A DNA stretch of 64,000 nucleotides. Source: Toxoplasma gondii ME49. Taxonomy: Eukaryota > Apicomplexa > Conoidasida > Eucoccidiorida > Sarcocystidae. The stretch is taken from assembly GCF_000006565.2 (NCBI RefSeq), contig NC_031472.1:1482227-1546226 (forward strand), in the 5' to 3' direction. A program made the position numbers and the translations under genes. Below, in pieces: positions 46,028 to 57,100 of the stretch; the stretch's first letter is position 1, and each line of letters opens with the position of its first letter. The notes beneath the pieces were generated by a model that saw nothing but the letters and a program-made list of their open reading frames with translations, had not been told where the DNA came from and did not search any database.

Positions 46028-49000
46028 ATGATTCTAGGTGAGACTCTCAAGTTCTGATGTTGGCTGCTTGCAGAAAGAGAACCTGAATCGTCAGTTCACA
46101 TCTGGACTAGTGACAGACACAGCGCTATCGGGACTCGAGTACGTCGTTTTAGCTCCTGTAAATCGGATTAAAAAACGGGCGAAACTTTGTAGTTTTTGCG
46201 GAATGGCGGATCCCGGCGACGCGTTTGTAGAACTTCTACCGCGGATTCACCCTGTCGATACATTGAACACTTGCTGAACCCCGAATGCGGTCTGGTTGTA
46301 CTTGCTGGTATCCATCTGAGCGGTTCCGAGGAGATGCTCCACATATGCGTTCGGACCTTACGTGATGCGGTTCAGCATTTACTCAGGTTACACGGTTCAC
46401 TGGTATCTCGAGAGCTGTGCACACCCTAATCAAAGGGTTCAAGGGAATTTAAGAAAGCACTGACAATAAGATGACTGAAGTGTCTACTAGTGTTGCCATT
46501 CTAGTGAAGAATCTCTCGTGCAAGCGGAGAGGCTTTCCCGGACGTAGAAAGCACTGGATCGCCTGCTTCCCCACTGGTGTGACGACCGGAACAAGACGTT
46601 CACGGGGAAGACCAGAGCTTTTGGAAAGTTTTCGCGGCACCCGAAACCTCGAACAAGCCACGGGGAGAACCCAGTGTCTGTGGTCATGAACAACGCACCA
46701 AGTCTTGGAGATCCGGTAAAGCGGACCTCCAAGAGCTAAACTTAGTGCACGTATAACACGGTGGCCGGGAGAAGACCGGTGCAACAATGATCCAGTAAAC
46801 GACGTTCACACTTTATCTCCCTTCTGCGCTCGTATTTTAGGGCTCTTGGCGGTAGGCATTCTCTGGGGGGTGACCATCCCTCTGATGCGCGATGGGGGTC
46901 TGGCCGCCGACGGCGATAAAGCTCCTGAGTTCGACGAAAAAGACAAGTTGAGTTCTTCGGGAAAGAAACTTCGTGGAGGCATTGTCGGCTGCTTTCTCTC
47001 CCTGCTGCGGCTTCTCATCCAATGGCGAGTAAGCAACGGCCCTCGCACTGAGAGGCCCTCGGAGTCGTTTCTGCGACCGGATTATTTGTATCAGGGAGTT
47101 CCGCTTCGGTTCTTATCTGCTCGGAACACATTCTCCACAAAGGAGCTAGTTTATCAGCTGCTCCCCAAGAGTCAAAGTGGTCTCTCAGTTCCGTTTATAG
47201 ACAGTCACCCGAGATCTAGTTATCTATCGGGTGCCTCTCGAGACTCTAGGCGTTGAAACGTCCAGCTGAATCACCCCCTGTGCAGTTTGCCCAGGTCGGA
47301 ACCTTCACGGCCGTCTGCTGCGCACAGTGTTTGATTTGATCGTCCGCGATGCATCTTATGCTACAGTGTCTCTGGTGAGTTGAAGCAAGTTGTACTGCCA
47401 TCTCTGTTTATTTAACTTGAGTTGTACCGGTGTGAACACATGAGATCATCGAATATAACGGAATGCTCCTCAACGTAATCGTACAAGCTGTTTCCTGCGT
47501 CCGGCAAACTTTTTCGTGCTTGTCTGCTGCAATCCCGCAGACGTTACCCATTCTGTTTGCAGGTTCTCGTTCCGTACCTGTTGAACCAGTGCGGATCACT
47601 GTGTTACTATTATCTTCTCGGAGAATACGGTGAGTTTTAGCTCCTGCAGGATTCCGCATCTGTGTGTGGCGATGCTGTCAAATGAAGTGGGCTGTACGTA
47701 CTCTACTCCCCGTGCCGTCACACTGGACGCCGAGAGCGAGTGCGCTTGTTTATCGTCGTTTTCCTGTAGTTTTTTACGGAGCGAACAAGGGAACTCTCGT
47801 GAAGTGTGAAGATCCAAGGGCAGTGCAACAGTCTAGACAATGAAAGCAGCAAAAGGACGACCCTGCACAAGAAACGTTTCATCCGGAAGGGTGAACAGCA
47901 GTATGTGTTTCTCAGATGCGACCTCCCTCTCTGGTTCGAGCGTTTCGCTGGATGAGTGTTTGATGTGAACTAAAAACGATAGACCACGTCAACATCTCAG
48001 TTACCGTAGCTGTAAAGGACAGTGAATTCTAGAGTTTCTCTCCTAGTGCACTGCTTCGGTGTGTTGGATTCCAATTTCCTGCGACGTTAAGCTTATTTCA
48101 CATCGGTTGCAGTTTACGCTCAATACGTTGGATGGCTGGTGTCGCGTGTGTTAACAGTAGAGACTCGTGGCTGCTGCCTACCTGGAACCTTCGGGGCAAG
48201 TCGACGTGGAGATACAGCGCGACAACAGAGTTCGGTGCATGTGTTGTTTCCTCGCTGCTGGTCGTGAGAGTTGGGGAACGCGTGAGCACAGCAGCTGTGT
48301 GAAGAGCTTTTCGTGCCTTGAGAGGTGTTTCATGCTGTCCTTACCAAGTAGGTCGTGCTTCCTCTTGAGTTATCTTGAGTAGCGTTGTGTGTTTATCATT
48401 GCTGGGATGCAGATCTGTCGATTACCGCCCCTCTGGCGAACACCCTGGCGTTTTTCTTCACTTTCCTGACTGAAGCCATCATGAAGAAGGCTCTGCCCTC
48501 AGCCCGTGAGCGTTTGCTGTCTCGAGGAAGGATGGCGAGCAACTGCCTTGCTTGTGTGCGCTTTTGGCTCGTGTGAGAAGACAACAACAACCACTTTGTC
48601 AAATATGAATCAAGTTTTCCGGACAAGCTATATGGCGTCTCTAGAGCGTCACTGACACGTGCTGTGGCCTACGGGAGGAACCGGCAAATGGGATTTCTTC
48701 ATCCTGCACAGTGCCTTTTGCTTGGAGCATGAAGACCATCGGCTAGACTACTGGCTTGATCGAGAGTGCCTCGGCCTACGGTTCCAAGCTCTCGTGCAGA
48801 CAACCATTAGGAAGGAGACGACGAAAGGGGATGCCATGCTACCTGTACAGCTTGTATGCAACTGTTGGTTCTTCAGGTAGATGCTGAACACCACTGTACC
48901 CCATGTGTTCAATGAGATGGCCGCTGTGCTCTTCGTGATCGCCCTGTTAAGCAAATTGAGTGTTTTCCGAAGGACACCCGAAAGATCGTTTTTTTGCGGG

Positions 49001-49268
49001 ATCCGCTCCGAATAAGTCTACGGTTTTGATTTCAGCTGTTCGGACTGTCACACGAAATCTGAGGGTTTCCACAACATAACTCGACTGGGCCTTTGGGACG
49101 TGACCTGCCGTGATTAGCGGTCAGTCACACCTGGTAAGCCTGCGAGACATGTTGTTTCCCCGCATCTTTGCTCTTGGATGCAACTTTCTCTCTTTTTTTC
49201 TGTGTACAGAAGAGATTGTAGGCTGCGCCTTGATTGTCTTCGGGTTCGCGATTTGTGTCAGCGACTGA
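46028..49268 (+). CDS. TMEM234: TMEM234-family small membrane protein
   Basis: Five exons: 46028-46037, 46841-47028, 47563-47629, 48413-48505 and 49210-49268. Phases 1, 0, 1 and 1 match at all four junctions and give 138 residues. The family match is clear: GILWGVTIPLMR near the N-terminus corresponds to the conserved ALWGGTQPLLKR-type start, and PYLLNQCGSLCYYYLL is nearly the same as the family's LLNQCGSLLYY core. Then LSITAPLANTLAFFFTFLTE and a last helix EIVGCALIVFGFAICVSD follow. Four hydrophobic helices are expected, related to the small multidrug/EamA-type fold. A charged insertion of about 25 residues (ADGDKAPEFDEKDK and neighbours) lies between helices 1 and 2. Function in protists is unknown. 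In animals the family has been linked to kidney filtration. The weakest part is the 10-nt first exon (ATG ATT CTA G), chosen because its phase and GTGAGA donor fit exactly. Confidence 0.85.
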
Positions 49269-49445
49269 GGTTGACAGTCTGGCTCCTGTCGAAGATTTCC
49301 AGTACCTGCTGTCGCTCTTCCTTCTTCCTACCTCGTTCCTCTGGCCTCTGGGTCCCTACACCTGCAAAGAGAGACGCCCCAACTTGTCAAGAAAAAGATT
49401 CGTCGAATCAGAGAATAGATGGACTCACTTCTTTACTGATTTACA

Positions 49446-50318
49446 ATGGTCTCTGGCTTCCCGTTTTCGTCTATTCGTGGAGGAAGCAGCTCCTTGAGAC
49501 TGGTGATAGGTCCAAACGCTGCGGTGAAAGGACTACGACTCGACTTGCCGCACTTGCAGGTTCGACGCCCGCTGCCTTTGTTGCTTGTCAGTGCTGAGTG
49601 TTCCCTAGACAGCCCACAGACGGCCCATGCGTTTGTGAGAGGGTCGATTTCTTCAGCGTTTTTGCGCTTCTTGTCTCGAAATCCAGCGAGTTCTGTAGAG
49701 GAAACGCATGCTGCCGCTCTCTGGAGCAAACGCCGAGAACAAGAGCCCTCTCCCTGGGTTCCACACAGCAGCTGCAAAGCTTGGGTGTGCACGACCGTTC
49801 GCCACATGGTGCTGGCACAGCCGTGGGGTCAAGCGGGCACGTGGCGAGAGTCAACTTTGAATTTGCTGAGACTCTTCGCAGCGTCCCCAGCGTCTTTGGT
49901 AGCTGTAACTGGATCTACGCTTTTGTCTCCAGGCCAGTTTGCTGTAGAAGCGGGGGGAAGCGGAGGCAGCGAACGCGGTTGTCCGGTTCTGTGTGAACTG
50001 GAACAGACTCTCGGGTCAGGAGCCTTTCTGATCCTTCGATTCGGACTCGGAAAACCGCGGGAACCTGCGCTGCTGGAGGGTTTTAAGCGGGAAAGATTCT
50101 CCGAGAAGGAGGCACTTCTTCTGGAGAGAAAAACGTTCCCCGAAGCCAGCGAGCTGATACAGAGGGTCCTAGTTGGGGATGCATTCGCCAGTCAGGACAG
50201 ACTCCGGTTTCGATGTGATTACCCTCTGCAAGAGGGGAAAAAGCCAAAGGGTGGGGACTCAAAGGCAGGACGAAGCAAGAAGAACTTTCTCAATCGCGTC
50301 CAGCGGCACCTCAGGTGA
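49446..50318 (+). CDS. Hypothetical protein, 290 aa, single open frame
   Basis: A true ATG (ACAATGG) 177 bp after the TMEM234-like stop opens a 290-codon frame on the same strand, ending at TGA 50316-50318. I recognise no family. The second half looks like real coding sequence, with alternating Leu and charged residues (for example FILRFGLGKP, then EKEALLLERKTFPEASELIQR), and the C-terminus is strongly basic (GGDSKAGRSKKNFLNR). The last codons overlap a weak donor (CAG|GTGACC), so the frame may continue in a later exon, although I found none. The short gap to the preceding stop means it could instead lie in that gene's 3' UTR. A nucleic-acid or nucleolar protein would fit the basic tail, but that is a guess. 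Confidence 0.45.
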   Translation: MVSGFPFSSIRGGSSSLRLVIGPNAAVKGLRLDLPHLQVRRPLPLLLVSAECSLDSPQTAHAFVRGSISSAFLRFLSRNPASSVEETHAAALWSKRREQEPSPWVPHSSCKAWVCTTVRHMVLAQPWGQAGTWRESTLNLLRLFAASPASLVAVTGSTLLSPGQFAVEAGGSGGSERGCPVLCELEQTLGSGAFLILRFGLGKPREPALLEGFKRERFSEKEALLLERKTFPEASELIQRVLVGDAFASQDRLRFRCDYPLQEGKKPKGGDSKAGRSKKNFLNRVQRHLR

Positions 50319-53300
50319 CCCGTGGGTGGTCTGCTTTTCGCTCTGGACACTTTGCAGAGCAATTGTTGCAACTTCTCGATTTCAGTCAACTTCGTTCAAT
50401 CCGTTTTTTTAAAAAAACGCAGTCGAAATCTACACCGGCAGTCCAACTCTCAGGAGACTCTCCTCAGAAGAGGGTGATCACTGCTCATGTCTAAGAGAGC
50501 ATTTCTCTCAGAACGATGGTACTGATCGTACGAGCCTTTGAGCGGCCGTCGTCTATATGCTGCCGAGAAAAGAGAAATAATGCTGTCTGTGTGATTACTA
50601 CTCCCAGAACGATGGAATACTAGTCAGACGAACATTTGAGTACTCGTTTTCTGTTACTGTTGATTACAGTGAAAACAGCAGCCTTCCGAAACAGAAAGAA
50701 TTCTGTTTGAGAGGCACAAAACGCTCAAGAGTAGATTTTCCATGTTATGCACAGTCACGAGTCGCGGAAGCACTTATTTGCTATGCAGTGTCATAGCAGA
50801 TCTCAGAGAATGTTACTTTCAGTCCGATGGTACTGATCATACTGGCATAGGTACGCATAGGTACATTAGGAAGGAAACTATCCCAATGAACAGCAAGATA
50901 TTTGTACAACTTGTACACACTTGTGCCACTGCTGTGAACATGCCAGCTTGACAGATGGAGAATTCCCCAATCGTCCACGGGCGCTTCAATCGGTGATGAG
51001 CACAAGTGTCAGTGCTGCTTGCGCCGTAGCCGTTTTTTGTACTGGGCGTTCTGAAGTATATGTAAACGGTAGAAGTGCAAGTGCCATCCCCTTTCACATA
51101 TGCGGCCTTTCCGGCTTAAATTTGGTTCATTTTCAGTAACGGATTTCATGCAGCCACCGTTCAAAAATTGCCGCCTCTTGCTACTTGAGGCAACACGTAC
51201 AGATAGCTGACTGAAGGCAAGGATCGTTCTGCTCGTGCAGAACTGGGGTCAAGAAAAACCGATTACCGTAGACGAATTCAGCAAATGATGGAGGGTACAC
51301 TATGGTATCGGGGCGTGTAGGTGCCTCAGAAATCAGCTGAAGCTGGACTCCCTGTTATACATTGTAAGATCGGATTCCGAGGCCTCTCGAAGCGTCGACT
51401 GAGGGTTTCTAAACTGCAAGTTGGACTCCTGGTCTAGATCTCCTAGATGAAACCAGATGAACTACGCATATATGAATACGTAGGAATGTTGCACATTCCT
51501 GGAAACCACCATGTTTTTGTTGTTTGTTGTTGGAAAAAACTCGCCTTTTACCCCTGTTGTCTTCAGGTTTCGCTGTACCGTCGGCTACCAATGCCTAGGT
51601 CGGCCTTCTGCTGCTGGCAAGTTTCTTGCAAGTCGCCAGACCTTTGTTGTACGCGAACGGCTGCTAAACATAGGACGGTCGCTGTATCGAAAACACTGCC
51701 ACGATATCACAACGGCAGTCTAACAACAATTGGAAAGTGACTAGTTTGACACTTAAAATGAGTTTCGGCGCATCCGTGTCCCTATCGAAACCCGAATGTA
51801 GAGCCGTCGTTTGCTTTGTTCTTCCATACATTTTACACAGTATCCCACACAAATATGTACGGTTTATACGCGAGAACGGACACGTCAACAGACTCCATGA
51901 TTAATCACCACTTTTCCTCCGTACACGTTGCTACAGTTTGGCTGGACACGCTGACGGCGAGAGGAACGGTAACTTACGATGCATCCTGCCATTCATTTCG
52001 CCAACCAATTCTCTAGTTCGGACCTCCTTTACTTCCATAACAAGTAATTCCTTTTCATACGTTGTGAGATCCTCTTCACTGCAGCAAAATGCTGTTGGTT
52101 ACAGGGCTTGCACTAAAGTAAAAAGGGCACTCTACTGTAGTTGGAATACCGTAGGCGTTTATGTGTTGGTAACACATGAGGATAAAATACAACTTTAAGC
52201 GCAACACCTGTGTCTGCAAAGCTGCTAGAATCATTTACACGTAAGATGAATTTATGTGGAACTACTATGATCAGCCTATGAAAGGCGATGGGAAATGTAA
52301 TGCGAAAAATCGTTTTAATGTTACATCGGATACATAGTACCGCGAACAGTGGTGAGATGCTGAACGCCGTACCAGAGAATTCACCCTTTCATGTTTGTCA
52401 CGCTGCATCTCTCATAGTGCCGTCCGGAGAGGGTACTCAGTCAGTAAGCTTCGCTGTCTGCCTGTGTATCCTTGTTTGCGTTCCTGAAAACCTAGGAACC
52501 CCTTTTTTGTAATGTGTGACAGGAGGTCTAGCCTCATTTGTTATTTGATTAGCACTGCATGCCTTTTTCTTGTCTTCAAAGAAGCTTTCTGTCACTTCAT
52601 CTCTCACAGGAGAGTCGCGAACCCTTCTCAGGTCGGTGCGAATTCCGCAACGATCTCGGATTGCCATTTGCGGCCCCCACACTGAGGCGACCCCTAAAAA
52701 GAAGTGCCTCGTACAAGCGACCAAGCACTGCTCTGTGGAATCTGGATTAATTGGTGGCTGTGAACACTTCCACTGCATTCGTTAAGCTCGTCACCTTGTC
52801 GTTTCTTGAGAGACTGATTCAGGTTTTCTAACACTCGTCGGCGGCCCTCTCCGACAGACCGTCAGACTGTCTTGCTGCTACCCCGTTACTCCATGATTCA
52901 GAAACTGGAGGTCAGTGGACTCAGGTGAAACGTTAGTTATGGTTTCTGCAGAAGAAAATGACCGAGAATGCCATTCCTGTCGGAACTGGACAAACGCAGC
53001 CACTCCCGGAAGGTTCGGTAAACAGACGTGTTTTCAAACGACTGGCGGCTGTCAGCAGCAAGGCAGCGCAGTATCTACCATGGCGTGATGGGGTAATAAC
53101 GCTCCGTCAGACTTGAATACCGGGCGTCTCAGGGTTAGGAGACTCTGGGAAATAAAACGAAACAGCGAAAACTCAGTCTGTTTGTGCGCTGTCTGGCGTC
53201 GCAGGATGCTTCGACGTTGTTTCGCGGGCATGCATCGACGCTAAACGGCCACATGCAGATTCGAGGGTTTTTTCTGCATGGGTTTTGGAAACGAGCGCGT

Positions 53301-54185
53301 TTGCCACTGATGTAGTCTCGGTGATCTCCATTTCCCATAGCTTTCTTTCCGTTATGGCTTCTGCACGTTATGATTTCGTCTGTGGAAGGGCAAGTTTCTC
53401 CCGTTTCCAGTCCCTCGAACCTCGCCTTCGACGAGTCAAAGCAGTGTGGGGCCCGGGACGCCAGACCCTTCCGTCGTCTGCTGCGGTGTACATACACCTG
53501 ACTTCGTTTCTGGCGCTCACCTTTGAATGGTCACTTCCTCACACTTCTCAGGTTTCTCACAGGGTTTCAGTTGTCTCTTCCCAATCCTTTCCCTGCCTTG
53601 CGAGGAGCTGTCGCGCCCACGGTGTAGCTTCACGCTAGCAAACCAAGTGGGGAGTTGAGGAGGCGACAGAAACGTCTCGTTTTCCAGTCCAGCGTTCCTC
53701 AAACCGTTTTCCGCCACTCCAAGGCAGGAAGATCTCAGGATCTCGTCGCTGTCATTTGAATTTACTGCGCAACCATCCTACGATGTTTCTCCGTAGAAAT
53801 CGAGTTCTATGTGGTACAGTGTCTGCTGCCGTCGCTCGTTCGGCGCTTGATCTTTTTTTTTCGCCTGTTTGTTCGTCGCACTTCTTGTATGTCTGCGTAC
53901 TGTTCCGTGACGATCCGTCTCGCGGCCCGTGGATCCGGAAGCTTCCGATGCGGGAGACTAACTTCCTCTTGGTTTCTTCCTAACGACTTTGTCTTGGCTG
54001 CGTGCCGAGCCAAAAAGACATTACCGCCTTTCAGATTTGTTCGTCTTCGCCAAGTTCGTCAACATCGGGCCCATTTAGGGCGCATTTCGGGACCAGGCTG
54101 GCGCATCCCCCGCCGCTGCCAGCTTGTCCGACGTCTCTGGAGTGACTGTTTCGTTCTTTTGTGTCGTCTTCCCGTTGATTTCACC
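50319..54185. other. Intergenic stretch and 5' region of the Pol5-like gene
   Basis: No supported gene. Three diverged copies of a short block with CAG-CCGATGG/CAGAACGATGG occur at about 50509, 50605 and 50820. The right end (about 53700-54185) is pyrimidine-rich and probably the 5' UTR of the gene starting at 54186. A frame continuous with that gene reaches back to 53811 but looks like untranslated sequence. Confidence 0.4.
50509..50845 (+). repeat. Three diverged copies of a short block
   Basis: CAGAACGATGG followed by TACTGATCGTACGAGCCTTTG (50509), AATACTAGTCAGACGAACATTTG (50605) and, with CAGTCCGATGG, TACTGATCATACTGG (50820). Each is preceded by a pyrimidine-rich stretch. Spacing is irregular (96 and 215 bp), so this is not a regular tandem array. 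Confidence 0.4.
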
Positions 54186-57100
54186 ATGGATTCCGCGAGA
54201 CACTTCCTCGAATTCTTTTGGGCTCTTGGGAACAGCCAACCAGAGACCCGAGTGGAAGCTGCTGTGGGAATCGTAGAGTTCCTCGTCGAACGCCAGAAGG
54301 CTGGCGCCATCCGCTCCGGCCTTTCCCTGCCGGCCTCGGAGGCGACTGAGCCTGGCTGCTCACAACCTGACGCTCGCGAAGCAGAGGAGAAGCCTGAGTC
54401 CCAGAAGCGGAAGAAGAAGCGGGGATTCAAAGGGAGGCAAGGAGACCTTGGTCAACCGATTAAAAACCTGATTTCTTTTCATGGGTCCAGCGCATGCGAC
54501 GATCTCCAGTATGCTGCCAATCGGCTGGTAAGCTGCGTCGGGGCCGTGATATCTGTACAGGGTGATACGTGGGGAAACACCTTCTTCTGTGGTTTCACAG
54601 ACTCTCTGCAATCCCTTGTGTGTCTCCTTTTCTGCTTCTTTTCCTTCGAAGCCGATTACTGGGCTTCCCTCGGCTCGCCGTTTGCTTCCATCCTCCTGGA
54701 TTTCTGAAGACCGCTGAAACAACGCAGGATTTCCACGTCCTGCCGATTTGCGAGTTGGCAGAGAAACTGGAGTCTTCAACAGAAGTGGCTTACGAAAATC
54801 ATAGAACACCTCTGGTAGTCGATACCACAGTTGGTTCTGCATGCACTTTCACTCATTTGTTTCCATTGTATCGGGGCTCTGTTTCCGTTAGGATGTACGC
54901 CCTCAAAGGAAGACGGCATCTCTTAATTTTTTAATTTCTTGCCCCATGCGTTTCCGTGCCATCTTCCAGCTCGCAGGGCTCACGTCCCCGAGGGCGTGTG
55001 TCCGGCAAGGGTATTCTCTGGCTCTGCTTCTTCTCCTCCTCCATTTCAAGAAGGAGGTTCCCAGGGAAAAGGTTTTGACTGCGCTTGAGCAGCACACTTC
55101 TATCGCCAAAGCGTTTCCAGCAGACGTCAAGACACTTCTTCTCGGCCGCCTTTTCGGCTACGCTGTCTTACAGAAAACGGGGTATTTTACAAGTAACGCT
55201 GTAAGTGCGAATGGGGCTCTTTGGTAGTCTCTGAGAACCCGTGAGACGATGGTCGGCGACGCTTCGTTACTAGATGAGGTGTTTGTGTGGAGAAAAGCTG
55301 GCACATTGGATGTTCATTCAAATGGTCCAGGGAGAGCTTGGAAACATGCTACATAGCTAGTGGGGGTGCGAGTGGACTGGCGCGTCACACCGCTTCCTAT
55401 CGAATCTGAAGAGTGTTTCTAGCCCTCCTAAAAGAAATTCTCTCGAATCTCGGTGGTGTGGTGGTATTCGTGTCATCAACGTCTCAAGGAAATATCGACA
55501 ACGGTCGAAGTTTCTCTCAGCTTGCCTCAGGTCTGTGAGTGATGTGGCACAGCCTCAATGACATTTTACGGTAGTATCGAAATCCAACGCTTTTCGGTGT
55601 CCTAAGCAGTCCTATGGGGAGGTAGTCCCCAAGGCGACGACGCAAACCGCACACAAACAAATAAATGTCCAATATACATAGGAAATAATTATTACGTAAA
55701 TAAAGTTAGGTCTGCATACATTTTCCCACTTGGTCTGGTGGCCCTCATTCAGTTACTACACAAACGCGAGGCAAACAAGAATTCGATTTGCTTATTCCTT
55801 AGAGACTCCCGCGGAACGCGCAACAGGGAGAAGACTGCCAAAGTGAAAGTGTTTCAGTCAAAAGTTTCAATTTCATTATAGGAGGTTTCATGCCTTGTAA
55901 ATATCTATGAGAGCAAAACAGTCCCCTGTGTGGAAGAGCCGGGCAGGAGTGTCTGGACTAACCAAAGTATCTTTTTCCATCGAAGCACACGGGGTTTCTC
56001 TGGAAGCTTGCTGAGACTGCATGAAACGTCTTTTTCGCACTCATCGCCACTCCCCATTAATACTCTCCGTCTAGTGTCTGTGTGACATTCTTCGCATGCA
56101 GCTGTGTGTGGTTTTATCTGCATGCAACCCTGCGACCGGTTCGTCCTGTTTCGTTCCATTTGGCTCAGAGTGAAGGGAGATAGAGTCGTTTTTTTGATTT
56201 GTTTGTTTCCTTTATTAGTCGCAGAAGTATACGGTAGTGGCCCTGTAAACATGCACGAGTGGATAGGTGTTGAAATTTCTCCAGAGGTCCAGAGGTCTAC
56301 TTACAAGATGCTGCCAATACAGCTCGCGTTGATACAGTGGAGTCTCTTGTGCGACGTTCCCTTTGATACATAGGCGGGAGACGAAAGCAAGAGTCGGTGA
56401 TGTCTGACTCCTTCGCTACAACGACGGGTTGTGTGCTTGTGAAACGTTTTCCCCCCTTGTTTCTGCTTGTTCGTGTTTATCTGCAGTGCCTCACTCAGTG
56501 TAACACAACCTTCTCTTCGCTCTGGGAAATCGTGGATAAAAAGGTCTACTTGCAGGAAGCGGCTTTCCGGCTCATGCGTCGAATTGTTGTAGACTTATCC
56601 TCGTAAGTCTACGATTGAGAGGCCAGGCTGTTTATTCCTCATCACGCATCTGCATTCGTCTTCACGTATTGTTCTCCCTCTCATAACCTTTTCCCGTCGT
56701 CTTTTCTCTACGTTTCTCTGTGTGTTGTCTTTTTTTTCTGCTGCTTCGTACTTTTTCTACAGCAGAAAGAACGTCTTCGTTAGGTCTCTGAAACACACAT
56801 GCGCGAAAGTTCGTGTGCTGACATGTTGACATGTGCCGTTCTGCGGGATATACATTTAGACTCTTTCCAAGTTCAGTTCGCATCGCCCACCGGCGTCGCT
56901 TGTTCCTAGCTCTTGTTTGCGGCACTGCATGCGCACCTCGATCTACGCGAGATGCAGATGTCCCCCCAGAGATGGCGCGACAAATGCTTGCTGTCTGGTT
57001 TCGTCTCTGCCTTTCTCTGAGTGGCGAATACCTCATAGATGTCTAGGCTGTCGGCTTTCGTGACAATGTGTGATTTGTCTTTTCTCATGGACGCCGACGC

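Noticed and set aside
53811..54185. N-terminal extension of the Pol5-like protein
   Set aside because: The frame is open but its composition is that of pyrimidine-rich untranslated sequence, and family similarity begins directly after the ATG at 54186.
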